Shown: positions 1-11,500 of the stretch, piece by piece
Position numbering within the stretch: position 1 is the first letter of the stretch
Layout of the letters: every line of letters begins with the position of its first letter
DNA from: Anisodus tanguticus
Lineage: Eukaryota; Streptophyta; Magnoliopsida; Solanales; Solanaceae
Reading direction: 5' to 3'
Assembly: GCA_034509755.1 (NCBI GenBank)
Contig: CM067545.1
Coordinates: forward strand, 46,741,062-46,805,061
Length of the DNA: 64,000 nucleotides
Program-made: the position numbers and the translations under genes
Notes under the pieces: model-generated
The model's input: the letters and a program-made list of their open reading frames with translations, nothing else
Database searches by the model: none
Told to the model about the DNA's origin: nothing

Positions 1-486
1 ATGTTTTCTAAGAAAAATTTCTTATTTATTTTTTAATGCTTGACAAGTAAGCAAAAAAATAATAATTATCCGAGCATTTATATGTAATCCAACAAAACAC
101 AACGACGATGGTATAGGATGAGGAGTGGGAATTCAGGGGTTGGGGGTAGAATGATCAAGAGGTGGGGGTTGGGGGACGTTAGGGGGATGGAGAAAAGGAA
201 TGAACTTGGAATGTCACTTATGCAATTTGTTTTCCCTGAGTCCATTAGGGAAGCCATTTTCTTCATTTTATGGTACTTTTCCTAGAAAAATATTTTTCAA
301 AATATTTTGACCAATCAAACATGGAAAAATATTTTACTCCATACCAAAAAAAAAAGCCTTAGTTCACTCACCAAAATTGTCTAAATAGTGAGAAATGAGG
401 TCCTTTTTTCACAAATTTTCTTTTACTCTTTTCTCTAAAAAGGACAAAGAAAACAAGGGCGACGAATAGAAGAAAGCGATTGAACA
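1..486. other. AT-rich stretch, possible MITE remnant, no gene
   Basis: No reading frame here resembles a known protein. The part around 200-345 has AT-rich inverted motifs (GGAAAAATATTTT facing AAATATTTTTC) of the kind common in short Solanaceae hAT-like repeats, but no clean terminal repeats or target-site duplication can be delimited. The purine/pyrimidine block at 395-460 is ordinary low complexity. Confidence 0.3.
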
Positions 487-684
487 TGTTATTGTAAGAA
501 TTGATTCCTTGATTAATCTTCTTCCCAATAGTACAATATATACAAGTATAATATCCTTTGTCTTATAGAAGACTAATCTACCTTATCTAAATTATAAGAT
601 GCTACTTAATTACAAAATATTACATTATCAATCAATAGTAATGAATGGAGGTAATTATGCGATTGCCCCAAAATTACTCTAACA
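487..684 (-). repeat. Copia LTR (3' LTR of a minus-strand element)
   Basis: The 198-bp segment begins TG on the plus strand (TGTTATTG) and ends CA (CTCTAACA), as a canonical LTR does. Immediately to its right, 685-695 reads as a polypurine tract on the minus strand (GACTGCGGGGGAC), followed by the C-terminus of a copia RNase H. This is the order expected for a 3' LTR. No partner 5' LTR is in the window because the element is cut at 1064, so boundaries rest on motif and position only. Confidence 0.6.
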
Positions 685-1064
685 GTCCCCCGCAGTCTTA
701 GCTGGAGGTTCTCGGATGCTGATATTGTCCCTGAAATCATCAAAGAGTACGAACGGAAACCCTTTTGTGAAGATGTCAGCTATCTGATAACGGGACGGTA
801 CATGGAGAACATGGACTTGACCACGAGCACCTTTTTTTCGGACAAATAAGATATCCATTTCAATGTGTTTCGTGCGTTGATGCTGAACAGGATTGCCAGA
901 TAAGTATATCGCACTCACATTGTCATAATAGACCATTGTTGCCTTGTCAAGCGGACAATGGACCTCCAGTAGTAGATTACGGAGCCAATAGGATTCAACA
1001 ACAGCATTGGCCACCCCTCGGTATTCTACCTCTGCACTTGACCGAGACAGTGTTGACTAACGTT
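685..1064 (-). pseudogene. Ty1/copia RNase H C-terminal remnant
   Basis: The minus-strand frame from 1014 to 679 carries the C-terminal signature of copia polyproteins: WLRNLLLE, a YYDNVSAIYLS block, HQRTKHIEMDI and QIADIFTKG. In an intact element this RNase H region would release genomic RNA from the RNA-DNA hybrid during reverse transcription. Similarity continues out of frame to about 1064, where the sequence changes abruptly into a purine repeat. Reverse transcriptase, integrase and gag are absent. The same family segment recurs at 21894-22310. It is a truncated, non-functional fragment. Confidence 0.85.
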
Positions 1065-1922
1065 TGGAGGAGGAGGGGGAGGGGGAGGGAGGGGGGAGGA
1101 GGAGGAGGAGGAGGGGAGGGAGAGGAGGAGGAGGAGGGAGAGGGGGAGGAGGAGGGGGGGAGGGAGGGAGGAGGGGGGGGAGGGAGGAGGAGGAGGGGGG
1201 AGGAGGAGGAGGGGGATGGGGAGGAGGAGGAGGAGGAGGATGATGAGGATGAGGAGGAGGGGGTAGGGGGATGAGGGGGAGGGGGAGGGAGGAGGAGGGG
1301 AGGAGGAGGAGGGAGGAATGAGGAGAGAGGAAGGAGGAGGGGAGAAGGAGGAGGAGGGGAGAAGGAGGAGGAGGGAGGAGAGGGAGGAGGAATGAGGAGT
1401 GAGGAAGGAGGAGGAAGAAGGAAGAAGGAGGAAGGAGGAAGGAGGAAGGAGGAGGAAGAAGAATGAGGAAGAAGGAGGAAGGAGGAAGAATGAGGAAGAA
1501 GGAAGAAGGAGGAAGGAGGAAGGAGGAAGAAGGAAGAAGGAAGAAAGAGGAAGAAGAGGAGGAGGAAGAAGAGGAGGAAGAAGAAGAAGGAGGAAGAAGA
1601 GGAGGAGGAAGAAGAGGAAGAGGAGGAGGAAGAAGATGAAGAAGAGGAAGAGGAAGAGGAGGAGGAAGAGGAAGAGGAAGAGGAAGAGGAGGAGGAAGAG
1701 GAAGAGGAGGAAGAAGGAGGGGGAAGAAGGAGGAGGAGGAAGGAAGGAGGAGGAAGAAGGAGGGGGCAGAAGGAGGAGGAAGAAGGAGGAGGAGGAATGA
1801 AGGAGGAGGAAGGAAGGATGAGGAAGGAAGATGAAGAAGAAGAAGGAAGAAGGAAGAAGCAGGAAGAAGAAGAAGAAGAAGGAAGAAGAAGAAGGAAGAA
1901 GAAGAAAAAGAAGAAGAAGAAG
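1065..1922. repeat. 858-bp GGA/GAA polypurine low-complexity tract
   Basis: The plus strand is almost entirely A and G, interrupted by a scatter of T (mostly GATGAGG or GAATGAGG) and very few C. Composition changes along the tract: the right end (about 1840-1922) is GAA-rich, the middle mixes GGA and GAA, and the left (1065-1400) is GGA/GGGGA. The long frames through it (Ser/Pro/Leu/Phe-rich on minus, Arg/Glu/Gly-rich on plus) are repeat artefacts. It directly joins a copia RNase H fragment to a hAT transposase fragment. At the matching place the hAT copy at about 24330 has a short GATGAAGAAGA run, which could be the seed of the repeat. Confidence 0.95.
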
Positions 1923-4323
1923 GTTGGTTGCTAACACTTTCTTGTTGGTAATGCGTATATACTTTTTTGCATTCATCGTGTATGCTAGACAAAACTTCTT
2001 CTTTAGTTGATTCCTTAGGTGGTTGTTCATTTTTGAATTTTTTGGAGTTGGAGGTGGAAGTACTGCTATACAATCATAAATAGTTTCAATAAGTGATTTA
2101 CAACCGTCTATTTTAATAATCGAATTTAATATAGCACCAATAATATAAATAGTGGGAATAGAAAAAAAATTTAATTTGATAAACATTTTTTTAATATGTG
2201 CCTTATAAGATGATTTTTTCATATATTCATTAAGTAACAAAAATATTAGAGCTATATAAAATAACATAGTTGCAATAGTAGGGTAATATATACCAGAAAA
2301 TTCTTTAGTTGCTTGAAAAATTTCTCTAAAAATCCAATAAGTTCTGAAATTTTTCCAATCATTATCTATAAGCATATCAGTTGGATTTCGATTATGGGCG
2401 TTAAAAAATAAAGTTATAGGTATTCTATAATTGTAAGCAACAAGTAGTTGTTCGTATAGAGAATTTCACCTATTCGCTACATCTTCAGAATTTTTCTAAA
2501 AGGTAATCCACAATCGTGACAAGTTTTTTTATATTTTTTTTTCTTTGTATTCTATTACTTCTAAAAATAAAGTTTATAGCAAATTGTACTTTATTAAGAA
2601 TGTCTTCAAAAAGTGATATACCATCCTTTACAACTAAGTTATAAATATGACACGCAATTAAAATGATTAGGAAAAGATGGAGTTAATAGATCTTTTAAAA
2701 GTCTCACATCATAATTATTAGGAGAAGCATTATCTAACGTAACAATCATTATTTTATCAGTTATACCATAATAATCACAAACTTGATGAATATTTTCTGC
2801 AATAAAATTTCAAGTGTGCCTATCATCAATATATCTATATGCTCAAATATGTTTTTGCATAGACCAATTATAATTTATCCAATGACATGTTACAGTTAAT
2901 TAATCATTGTCATTAGTACTATGACCTATATCAGAAGTGATAGATATTTTGCCAGAAAAATGATATAATGAATAATGTAAATATTATTGATATTCATGTG
3001 CAAATTTTAAAACGTCTCTCATAACAGTTGATCTAGGAAAACCGTTAAAGTAGGATTATACATATCTCTTATGTAATGAATAAAACCAGGAGAGGAAGGA
3101 AATGAAAAGGGCAAACCCTCTATCGCAACTAATTTTGCTATTGCTTCCCTATCTCTATGTTTTATCGTATTTAGAACCTACAATTCCCCCCGTCATCGAG
3201 TTAATTTGACCTTGTACTTGGTCCGGGATACTATGTGAACCTTGTCCCGACTGAGAGCACATTGGCGCACCCGACTTTGTAGCCTCGTATTCATCCCACC
3301 TAACTTTGTGAAAGCCTTGTATATGTCTCAATAAACCTCTCGTCCCAATTTATAAACATTTTTACAATTTGACATCTAACTACTTGATTTTCTTGGTCCC
3401 TATCAAAAAAATCTCATGCAACTGATTTTAATTTTCGTCGTGTGGGGCCTCGTCCCATACTAGGGGGAATAGGAGGTGTTCCAGTTTCAGTTTGAGGTGC
3501 ACTAGTGGGTGTGTCATCTAGATTATCATCTAAATTAAAATCTGCTTAAGTTGCGGGATATGTCTCATCATCTAATGGTATATCATTAAAAAAAATCAGT
3601 TTCATTTATATGAGTGTAATCAATCAAATCATCATGACTAGGAATATGATGACTAGAAGAAGTATCCATGCCCTTGTTACCCCTACTAGAAGAAGCACTC
3701 TTACCCTTACCCTTACCCATAATCGTACGTCTTAATTCTTCAATTATGCAATAAAATAATTAAAGATAATGAAATTAAGTGTGATAATTAAAATAAAGTA
3801 CCAATAATAATTTAAAGAAGGAACGAAGGTACCAAACGCCGACGTAACGTCGACGTGTAATCGAGGTTGAAAATTGAAACTTTGCTCTATGGATGATCCT
3901 CAAGCTAGTTGCCAACTTCAGTCCCAATTTTTGAACTTTGATACAATTATACAAATGAGCAAATAAAATAAAATATTTAGTAGGCACAATGTAATTGTAG
4001 ACTTGTAGAGAGATAAATTGAGAGATTGTAAGAAGATTTGTGAGATAAAATGGGGTATTTATAGTTGAAAAATTGAGTTAAAGTGTAAATATACTAACTT
4101 AGATGTTAAAAATAAATATTAAGGGGATAAGGGTGTTTATGGGGTGGGGGCCAAAAATGACATTGGCCGATGTGCAATGGCCATTTTTGCAAGGGGGTCG
4201 GGGTCGAGGCGGGGTCGGAGCGGGATGAGCCCAGGTCCCGTCCCGATTTCGAGACCCGACACCATTTTTTTTAGGGGGACCGGGGCGGGCTCCAGAACCG
4301 ACCCGGCCCACTGGCCAAGTTTA
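1923..4323 (-). mobile_element. hAT transposon copy 1, decayed, left end missing
   Basis: Minus-strand fragments match hAT copy 2 (23396-26357) collinearly: a stretch with FQATKEFSGIYYPTI (about 2250-2310), the transposase core in several broken frames (2500-3150), and an N-terminus ending near 3720 with Ser/Gly/Lys-rich sequence. Stops and indels are frequent, so no transposase is made. The N-terminal side continues through a noncoding part shared with copy 2 and into a GC-rich subterminal block (4137-4320). The likely terminal inverted repeat is CCCACTGGCCAAGTTTA, ending at 4323. The C-terminal (hAT dimerisation) side is lost at the purine tract. Confidence 0.8.
4137..4323. repeat. hAT GC-rich subterminal region and right TIR
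   Basis: A sharply GC-rich block with repeated GGGTCGGG, GCGGGA and CCCGTCCCG motifs lies inside otherwise AT-rich DNA and ends in CCCACTGGCCA. The same composition and motifs occur at the ends of copy 2 (23396-23570) and copy 3 (36195-36395 and 37720-37907). In hAT elements, subterminal repeats bind transposase; that role is inferred here. Short frames in this block are not genes. Confidence 0.7.
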
Positions 4324-5526
4324 ACTACTTGATTTCTTTTTTTCATTTCTCTTAATAGAAAGAAACAACGGAAAGGAAAGTTCACTATCTTTTTTCCGTC
4401 TTTCTAACTTTCAATTTTCCCTTTGTAGTTTCCATAGAATAAAAAAAGTTGATAGCTGTTGCTAGACTTGGAGAAGTCTCTAGACAACTTGACTATTTCT
4501 TCAAAATTTTGAGTGACATTGCCCTTGAAGTTGAAGGAACAATATTGACATTGATACTTCAAATATACAATCGTAAATCTGTTTCTTGAGGTAAGTTATA
4601 AGACACTCCCTTATCCAATAAATTTTGTTCATGCGTCTTTTCAAATCTTTTTGCATTAACGTATATATTTACATACTTACGTAATTTGCAAAAAATTTAA
4701 ACCCTGAACAGAACGATGCTTTATACTGCCAGTGTTTAAAATCGAGAAACTGAACGAATCTAATTTTCACTATTGAAAGTCAAAAGTTAGATAAGTTACA
4801 AGTCAAGGAAACAGATTATCAGCAATTTAAAAGTAATATACAGGCCCAGGAAAGGAACTACAAGGCCCAAAAGCATGGTATGGATGAAGCAATACTTTTC
4901 CAGCTTATTACCATCACTATAGGACCACAATTTCTTGGACAATTTCAACAGCTATGCTTTCTAACAGGGTCATAACTTGCGGCGAAAATGAGGTAATGAA
5001 TAGTCTCAAAGATAGCAGAAACTAATAGGCGATAGCATGAACTACTTAGATAGTCTAAACTATTGTATTTCTTTATATTTGTCATTGAGTTTGAGAGCTG
5101 CTTTTTATGTTTGCATAATCAAGTGAAAACGGATACTACCGAAAAACTACATCATCCTATCCAAACCACCACCCTCCCTGATAACATGTCGGGGGAGAAG
5201 GGGTGAAATGAGAGGTTAAAAAAGTTATGGAATAAGTTCTACATCACAAAAAAAAATAAAAAAATATCACGAATGATCACATAAGAACCACATAAATAGT
5301 AGGAGTAATTACAAACTTGAAATGGAAAAAATCAAGCTCACCAACTTGTTAGTACAAACCCCAGAATGACACATTTGCAATGGCATTGAGGTATTAGCTT
5401 TGCGATGATTCTCATGCCCGACTAAGTGAGCGGTATTCTCTCATAAACTGTTGGTTTGATTCGAGTACACAACTTTCTTCATGTGTGGTTATCAGGAAAA
5501 GAGCAGATGCCTTTTGGTTCTTTATC
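4324..5526. other. 3' flank of the WDR83 gene
   Basis: No further coding sequence is seen. The DNA is AT-rich. The 3' untranslated region and polyadenylation site of the minus-strand WDR83 gene must lie here, downstream of its stop at 5527, but I cannot place the cleavage site. Confidence 0.4.
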
Positions 5527-8500
5527 TCATGCTTTCCAAACTCGGACTGTGCTATCTACAGAAGAAGTAATCATACAGCTCTCTTTCGGGTGATAACTTA
5601 CGCTAGTTACCTGCAAGGAAGAAGCAACTATTTGATCTCTCATGCATTAAAATTACCCCAAATTAGTTAAGTTTTTGTATCATTCCTATAGCATGTTGGA
5701 GCACTTGATAGATGAGTGTGAACATGTAAAACCTGAAAATCTTAGGCACAATGTTACCATTTAGTTTCTTCTTCACATCAGAAAGCTTCTATCATAGGAT
5801 CAAGAAACTGACTTGAATATACTGATCAGTGAGAAGGTTAAGGAGAGCAGTAATGCATGATTATATTTCATATATTAGCCAGAAGGGATTTTCTTTCTAC
5901 TTCAGTATGTGGGCTAGTCCCACTTTTGGAGGATTAAAACTTAACTTCTCGACCAGAAAACAATTCCAAAGAAAAGTAAGAAGATGGTGACCAAGAATTT
6001 ATGAAGATCGAAGGATAACCAAGTATAGAATATTTATGCCAAATACAGTCCATAATACACAGCATGCTGCTATTGAATACTGTTTCAAATGCATGCTAAC
6101 AATTTGAAATGGAGCTAACTGAAGGCTGTATGTTAGGGGCAAACAGATTTAGAGGCCTATTTGCAAATATATATAAAGGACATCGGAAGAACTCAAAATT
6201 TCTATCTCTAAAGCCTTTTTCCTTTTTTTAATTTTTACCCTTCTCTATTATTTTCTTAGTAGGTGGTCTACCTTAGGATGTTGAACCAACACTTTTACCT
6301 ATTTCAAGTAAGAATGGCTTGAGTAAAAATATCTAAAACGTCAACAATTAATGAAGCAGACTAAATAGGCTCTTTTCAAAATTTTAATAATTGCCTTACT
6401 CAATTATTTTAAACATTTGAACTCCTAAGTCCATTACAAAAAATAAGAAAAAGCTACAAATGACTTTCTTTTCTTCCTTAGCTAGAAACGAAGTTTATAT
6501 TTTGAAATAACTGGGATGTTGTTGGAAGGTGCTTTGGTGGTTTGAACAATAACAACAACTACAACTATGCCTCAACCCCAAACTCAAGTTTGGATTGGCT
6601 ATGAACCCTCACCGATCATATATTTCCATTTAAGCTCATCTCAGGGCAATATTATACTGTGATTTGAATTATCAAAAGAAACATTAATCTTCTAATGGGC
6701 TCTAACATTTTTTACTAGAAGTGAATGGATATGATGAAGGTGAGAATACAAGGCTATCTGGGGTAACAGAAGTAAATAGTGCAAAAGAATAGAATAAGCC
6801 CCAATCAAGAGATTAAATTGATATTCCTAACTAATCAGGTTTGGATCCTCCAGGAAAGAGAATATATTTTGTAGCTGCTAGATGCATCTATAATAAATAC
6901 TTTACCACTAAATCATGCGCTCGGAAGCTGGATACAACTGACGCATCGACCAGATCCCAGAAGTAAATATAGCCATCTTCCGAGCCGCCAGCCACATGTG
7001 CATCACTGTTTGTAAGGCAGCAGTCTGTTTTGAAGGACTACAAGGAGAAACAGTAAAACGGAGTAAGTTAGCGGCTATTACACCGCTTTACCTGGAAAGT
7101 AGACGAAAATCGAAATCAAGGAAAAAAAAGGAGAACCACCAAAGTGCCAGAGCTGGGATCTTCTAGAAAACAGTTCCCATTTATTAATTTACTTTTTGTA
7201 ACAGATAGAAGAAATGATTGCTATAAGAACAATAGTTCACCACTCAGAACCAGGTTTCCATCCTAACCTTGCAAATATGGCCCTTATACTCTTGCAATAG
7301 TTCGCCACTAGACCTGTTGAAAACAATTAAAAACAAGAAGGTATGAATAACAAGGGCTACCAAAAGCAAAGAAACAAGATGGCAGAGTTGCAAAAGAAAT
7401 TACCTATCCAGAAGTCGAAGGGTTGAATCTAAGCAACTTGCTAGTATACAGTTGCCATCATTTGAAAGAGAGATACAGTTGACAGGCTGACCAAAATTAT
7501 CAGATATCTCTCTACATAGAGCATACACATTACATTAACTAACAATCCTTTTTGAATATTACCTCCCGGAGAAGAAGTGAAGAAAGTAACTTAACAATTT
7601 AAACATATAGGCTGTACATACCTACCAACTCTGATGTCAAATGTTCGAACAGTTCCGTCAACACTTCCAGCAATTATCTCAGTTTTTGTGAGACAAATAG
7701 ACATGACACTATCTAGAAAGGTATCAATGATCTGAAAATTATACAAAACACAGAAGCTCAAATCTGTTTTTCGTTAATAGACCAAAAAGAAAAAAGCTCA
7801 AATCTTAGCCAGCAAATAGAAGATAGCACCAAGGGCCTTGTAATAAAGGAGGAAAATAGAAATTCCACTCGACATTCGAAGAGTAGGCTAATTCAACAGT
7901 CATATGTTCAATTTCTCATGGAGTCAAATTCTCGTCTGTACGTGTCAAATAAATGGACCCCTGTCCCGAATATCCAAATAAAGAGCAAGACAAGCATAAG
8001 CACCGTCTCACTTTTATTATCATATGACATGTATTGTTAGTTTCCAGTTGTACGTTTGGTGGAATCAGGCATATCTTTGCCAAACATTTCGCAAGGGCTC
8101 GATGTGCACTATTCACAATGTTTCAGTTACCAAATGTCTTCCCCCCCCCCCCAACCCAACCCACTTATTTTCCTCTTTCTCTCTCCAACCATTTTCCTTG
8201 TTCCCATTTGATTACCTGTGGAGCGTGAAAATGGTCCTTGTTTGCATCTTATACTACATACTATTTCCCTTGTAAGTTTTTCCTGTACCGTCCTACCAGT
8301 TAGAAATCAAGTAGTTTTTACCTCCTTTTAATTTTACTTCCAAATTAAGTTAAAAAGTAGATCAGTTGAGGAACAGAATATTAACATAATCCAAATTGAA
8401 GATGTGTCTGATTTTTGTGACTTTCTATTGACTGGTCTCTGCAAGTGTTATAGGGCACTGAAGTAGAAGAGACAATACTCTTCCATTGAGGTTCAATTGT

Positions 8501-11500
8501 GGAACAAGTCCTTCCTTCCTTGTGAAACACTGTAAGAGATCAAAGCACCATTCACAACTCAAAAACAAACCTCTAATCACATCGGCCTAGACATGGTGTT
8601 TAACATGAAAAGTTTCACACTTGATTGTCAACTCAATTTATTTCCTCAGATCTAAACTTATTTGGTTTAGCTGAAGTTTAATCCTGACTTCTAGTGCTAA
8701 AGGGAAGTTATTCACCTGGATTGATTCAGTGCTGCGAGATCTGCAATCCCAAACACGCAATGATTTATCATATCCTGCTGATACTACAACAGAAGAATAC
8801 TCATTAAACTTCACAGCATTCACCTGGCGGATATGGAAGAAGAGGAAACTGTTAAACAAGCAGTGGATGCACTGTTGAATCATTTATATGCAAGGTAGAA
8901 CAATTAGAGGTTATGCTTTAAATTCAAGAAACTAGCTTCTAGCAAAACCCACCAAATATATTAACTCTCTTTAAATACCTGAATGGCTCTTTTTCTTACA
9001 AGTACCCTGAGTTACATAAGGTACACAATTGCATTAACTGGACAGCTATGGTTGATTTTTTTTGTGCATTTACATTAAAATAGTGAAAACAAACACTTAT
9101 CAGAACTTTGAAGAGATATTTGAAAAGGGGAACACACAGACACCAGATTTTGGTTCAGTTCTGGACCCAACAGAACAGAAAACACATTCTTTTAGTGGCA
9201 AGAAATCTGACATGCCGCTGGAAGGTTCAGAAAAGGTTACAGAAAAATGACCTCCCACGCCCCAATCAAGAAGGAAATGGCAAAAGAGAAAGGTATGAGC
9301 GTAATTGAAACAAATCCAAGCCAGATTAAGGCTACAATCACAAATCGACAACAGAAGTTTAGATTTTGTTTAATTTCATCTAGAACTTGAAAAATAAAAT
9401 GTAGTCGTTGTTGATTGAGGCATAATTGTCGCTAGAATTTGAAAAGCACATAAGAACCAATTCACTGGGTTTAACCAAAGATGAGGCTTTGAAGCATCCA
9501 TAAAAGCAAAACAGAGCTTCACAAGAACATAAATATTTTCATTTTAATAAGGTAATGTTAACAGAAAAGCATAAATATGAACTACAAAGTCTCGAAAAGT
9601 AATAGTTAAAGGCTTAAAGCGAAAGGATTTCACATAGAGGATACTAGTAACTTGACTCTTCAAGGCAAACAAGATATGTAATTTGTATTTTGGATACAGT
9701 TAGCAAACAGGAAGCAAATTAAAGAAGTAATCATCAATTTTTTTTTTGGTGAGATAAAGGATGATAAAAATAGCTATAGCTTCAACACCTTCAAGTCAAC
9801 AGCTAAATACTAAAAGAATCTCTAGTCAACCATTTAACATAATACCGGGTTTCTTTCTACTCATTTACACATTCTACATTGATATGCAGGAAAGATTAAG
9901 ACTATCAAACAGAGCAGCATAAATTTGTAGATGTTTTGTCCTCTTGACTAGTTTTTGTTGTCTATGTACTATGACAAATTAGGATTTCAGATTCTTTTTT
10001 ACGGTGCATTCTAACCAAAAGCAAGAAGCAATTGTGAATAAGATCAAGCATGATTAAGACTTCAATCCTAAAAGCACCACATTATATGTGATCCAGTTCT
10101 GGAAGTCTCCACATAGAAATGAGATTGAAATTTGAAGTCAATATTGTGGCATCACAAGCTCAACAAGATAAAAACATATCAAAGCACACACAAAAAGAGT
10201 GGAGTAAGATAAATTTACTCCTAGACCATGAACCTTGACATTTTACCACCTGTTTACATTGAATAATTTGAAGAACACACAGATTATCAAGAACTCTGAC
10301 CCTATATTTGACATCGGTTTCTTTTATGTAGACTTAAATGTTTCCAGAGGTTCTGTTTTTCCCCTTTCCAATAATTTCTACAACCTAGTTGCCTTACTCG
10401 GACAACCTCTTTGAATGAAGAAATTAGTATTATTATGACAATAATTATTATTTTGATAAGTTGAGTGAAGAAACTACTACACCACGACAAGGATAAGATT
10501 CACATTTCCAGTGGCGTCATTCCGTGCTTGCTCTTAATAGTATTCATATTAAGACTACTCTTCGGTACTCACCAGTCACCACTATCGCCACCACCACTAA
10601 GCATTGCCATGGGCCATTCATATTCTCAGCTACAAATTAATTCAACCTTCTAAAACTAATCCTATCATCATTAATTCACCATCACCACTCCAACACTGCC
10701 TAGTATAGCTTTAGGGCCAACCTATATTTCCTGAAGCTGCTGCAACCCAACCCCCCTTTTACAGATTCCTTTCTAAGGTATTTTTCTGTACATTGTTTCA
10801 ATGGTTATAACTGATACTTTCTCACAGAATGTTTCTGAAAAGGATCTGCCACCATATAGATTTACCAACTGATTTGAACAGACCTTCGTGTATTATACTC
10901 GTTAAGAATTTCCAATGAAGCTTTCTTTGCATTCTGAATTTAGGAATAAGAATTTGTATCAACCTCACTGTCATGGCCACGAAATTTCCGAATTACATGA
11001 CCTGTTGAGACATCCCAATAAAATACTTGTCGATCACCACCACATGAACAAAGTTTTGAATTGTCCCTACAATAATAACAGTAGAAGTATGCGAGCCATC
11101 AAAAATTTGCATCATTAAAAGGACTTTGGAATCAGGCCAAAAGAATGATAAAAACAAATCGTATAGTCTAAATTCTAGGGACTTGAATACTTGATTATAC
11201 AAAAGGAGATACTATCCAACATAAACATATACATGCATGCAAGATGTGTTGTTATTTTTTTTACAAGGCATGATATGTTGCTACTATTTACTACTCTTTA
11301 ACTCAAAATTTTGTTCTTTGCATTGATTTTTCCCTTTTTAATCTGTCTATTGACTTTAACCTTTTCATTCATTATCAAATAACCAGTTGACAAAGACAAG
11401 CATATAGCACTTAGAAGTTTAAGCTTTTAACCAGGTTCTAGTTGAAAAGTTCTCATCCCTGGGAAACAAAAGGTTCAAGTGCTTTTTTTGGAGTAGGAAC

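Noticed and set aside
1026..2375. 449- and 338-codon minus-strand frames and plus-strand frames over the purine tract
   Set aside because: They are Ser/Pro/Leu or Arg/Glu/Gly simple-sequence translations of the GGA/GAA repeat; the ends run into unrelated copia and hAT remnants.
4099..4385. Overlapping short frames on both strands in GC-rich DNA
   Set aside because: They are created by the GC-rich hAT subterminal region, which lacks stop codons by composition. The same happens at 23385-23609, 36189-36449 and 37694-38032.
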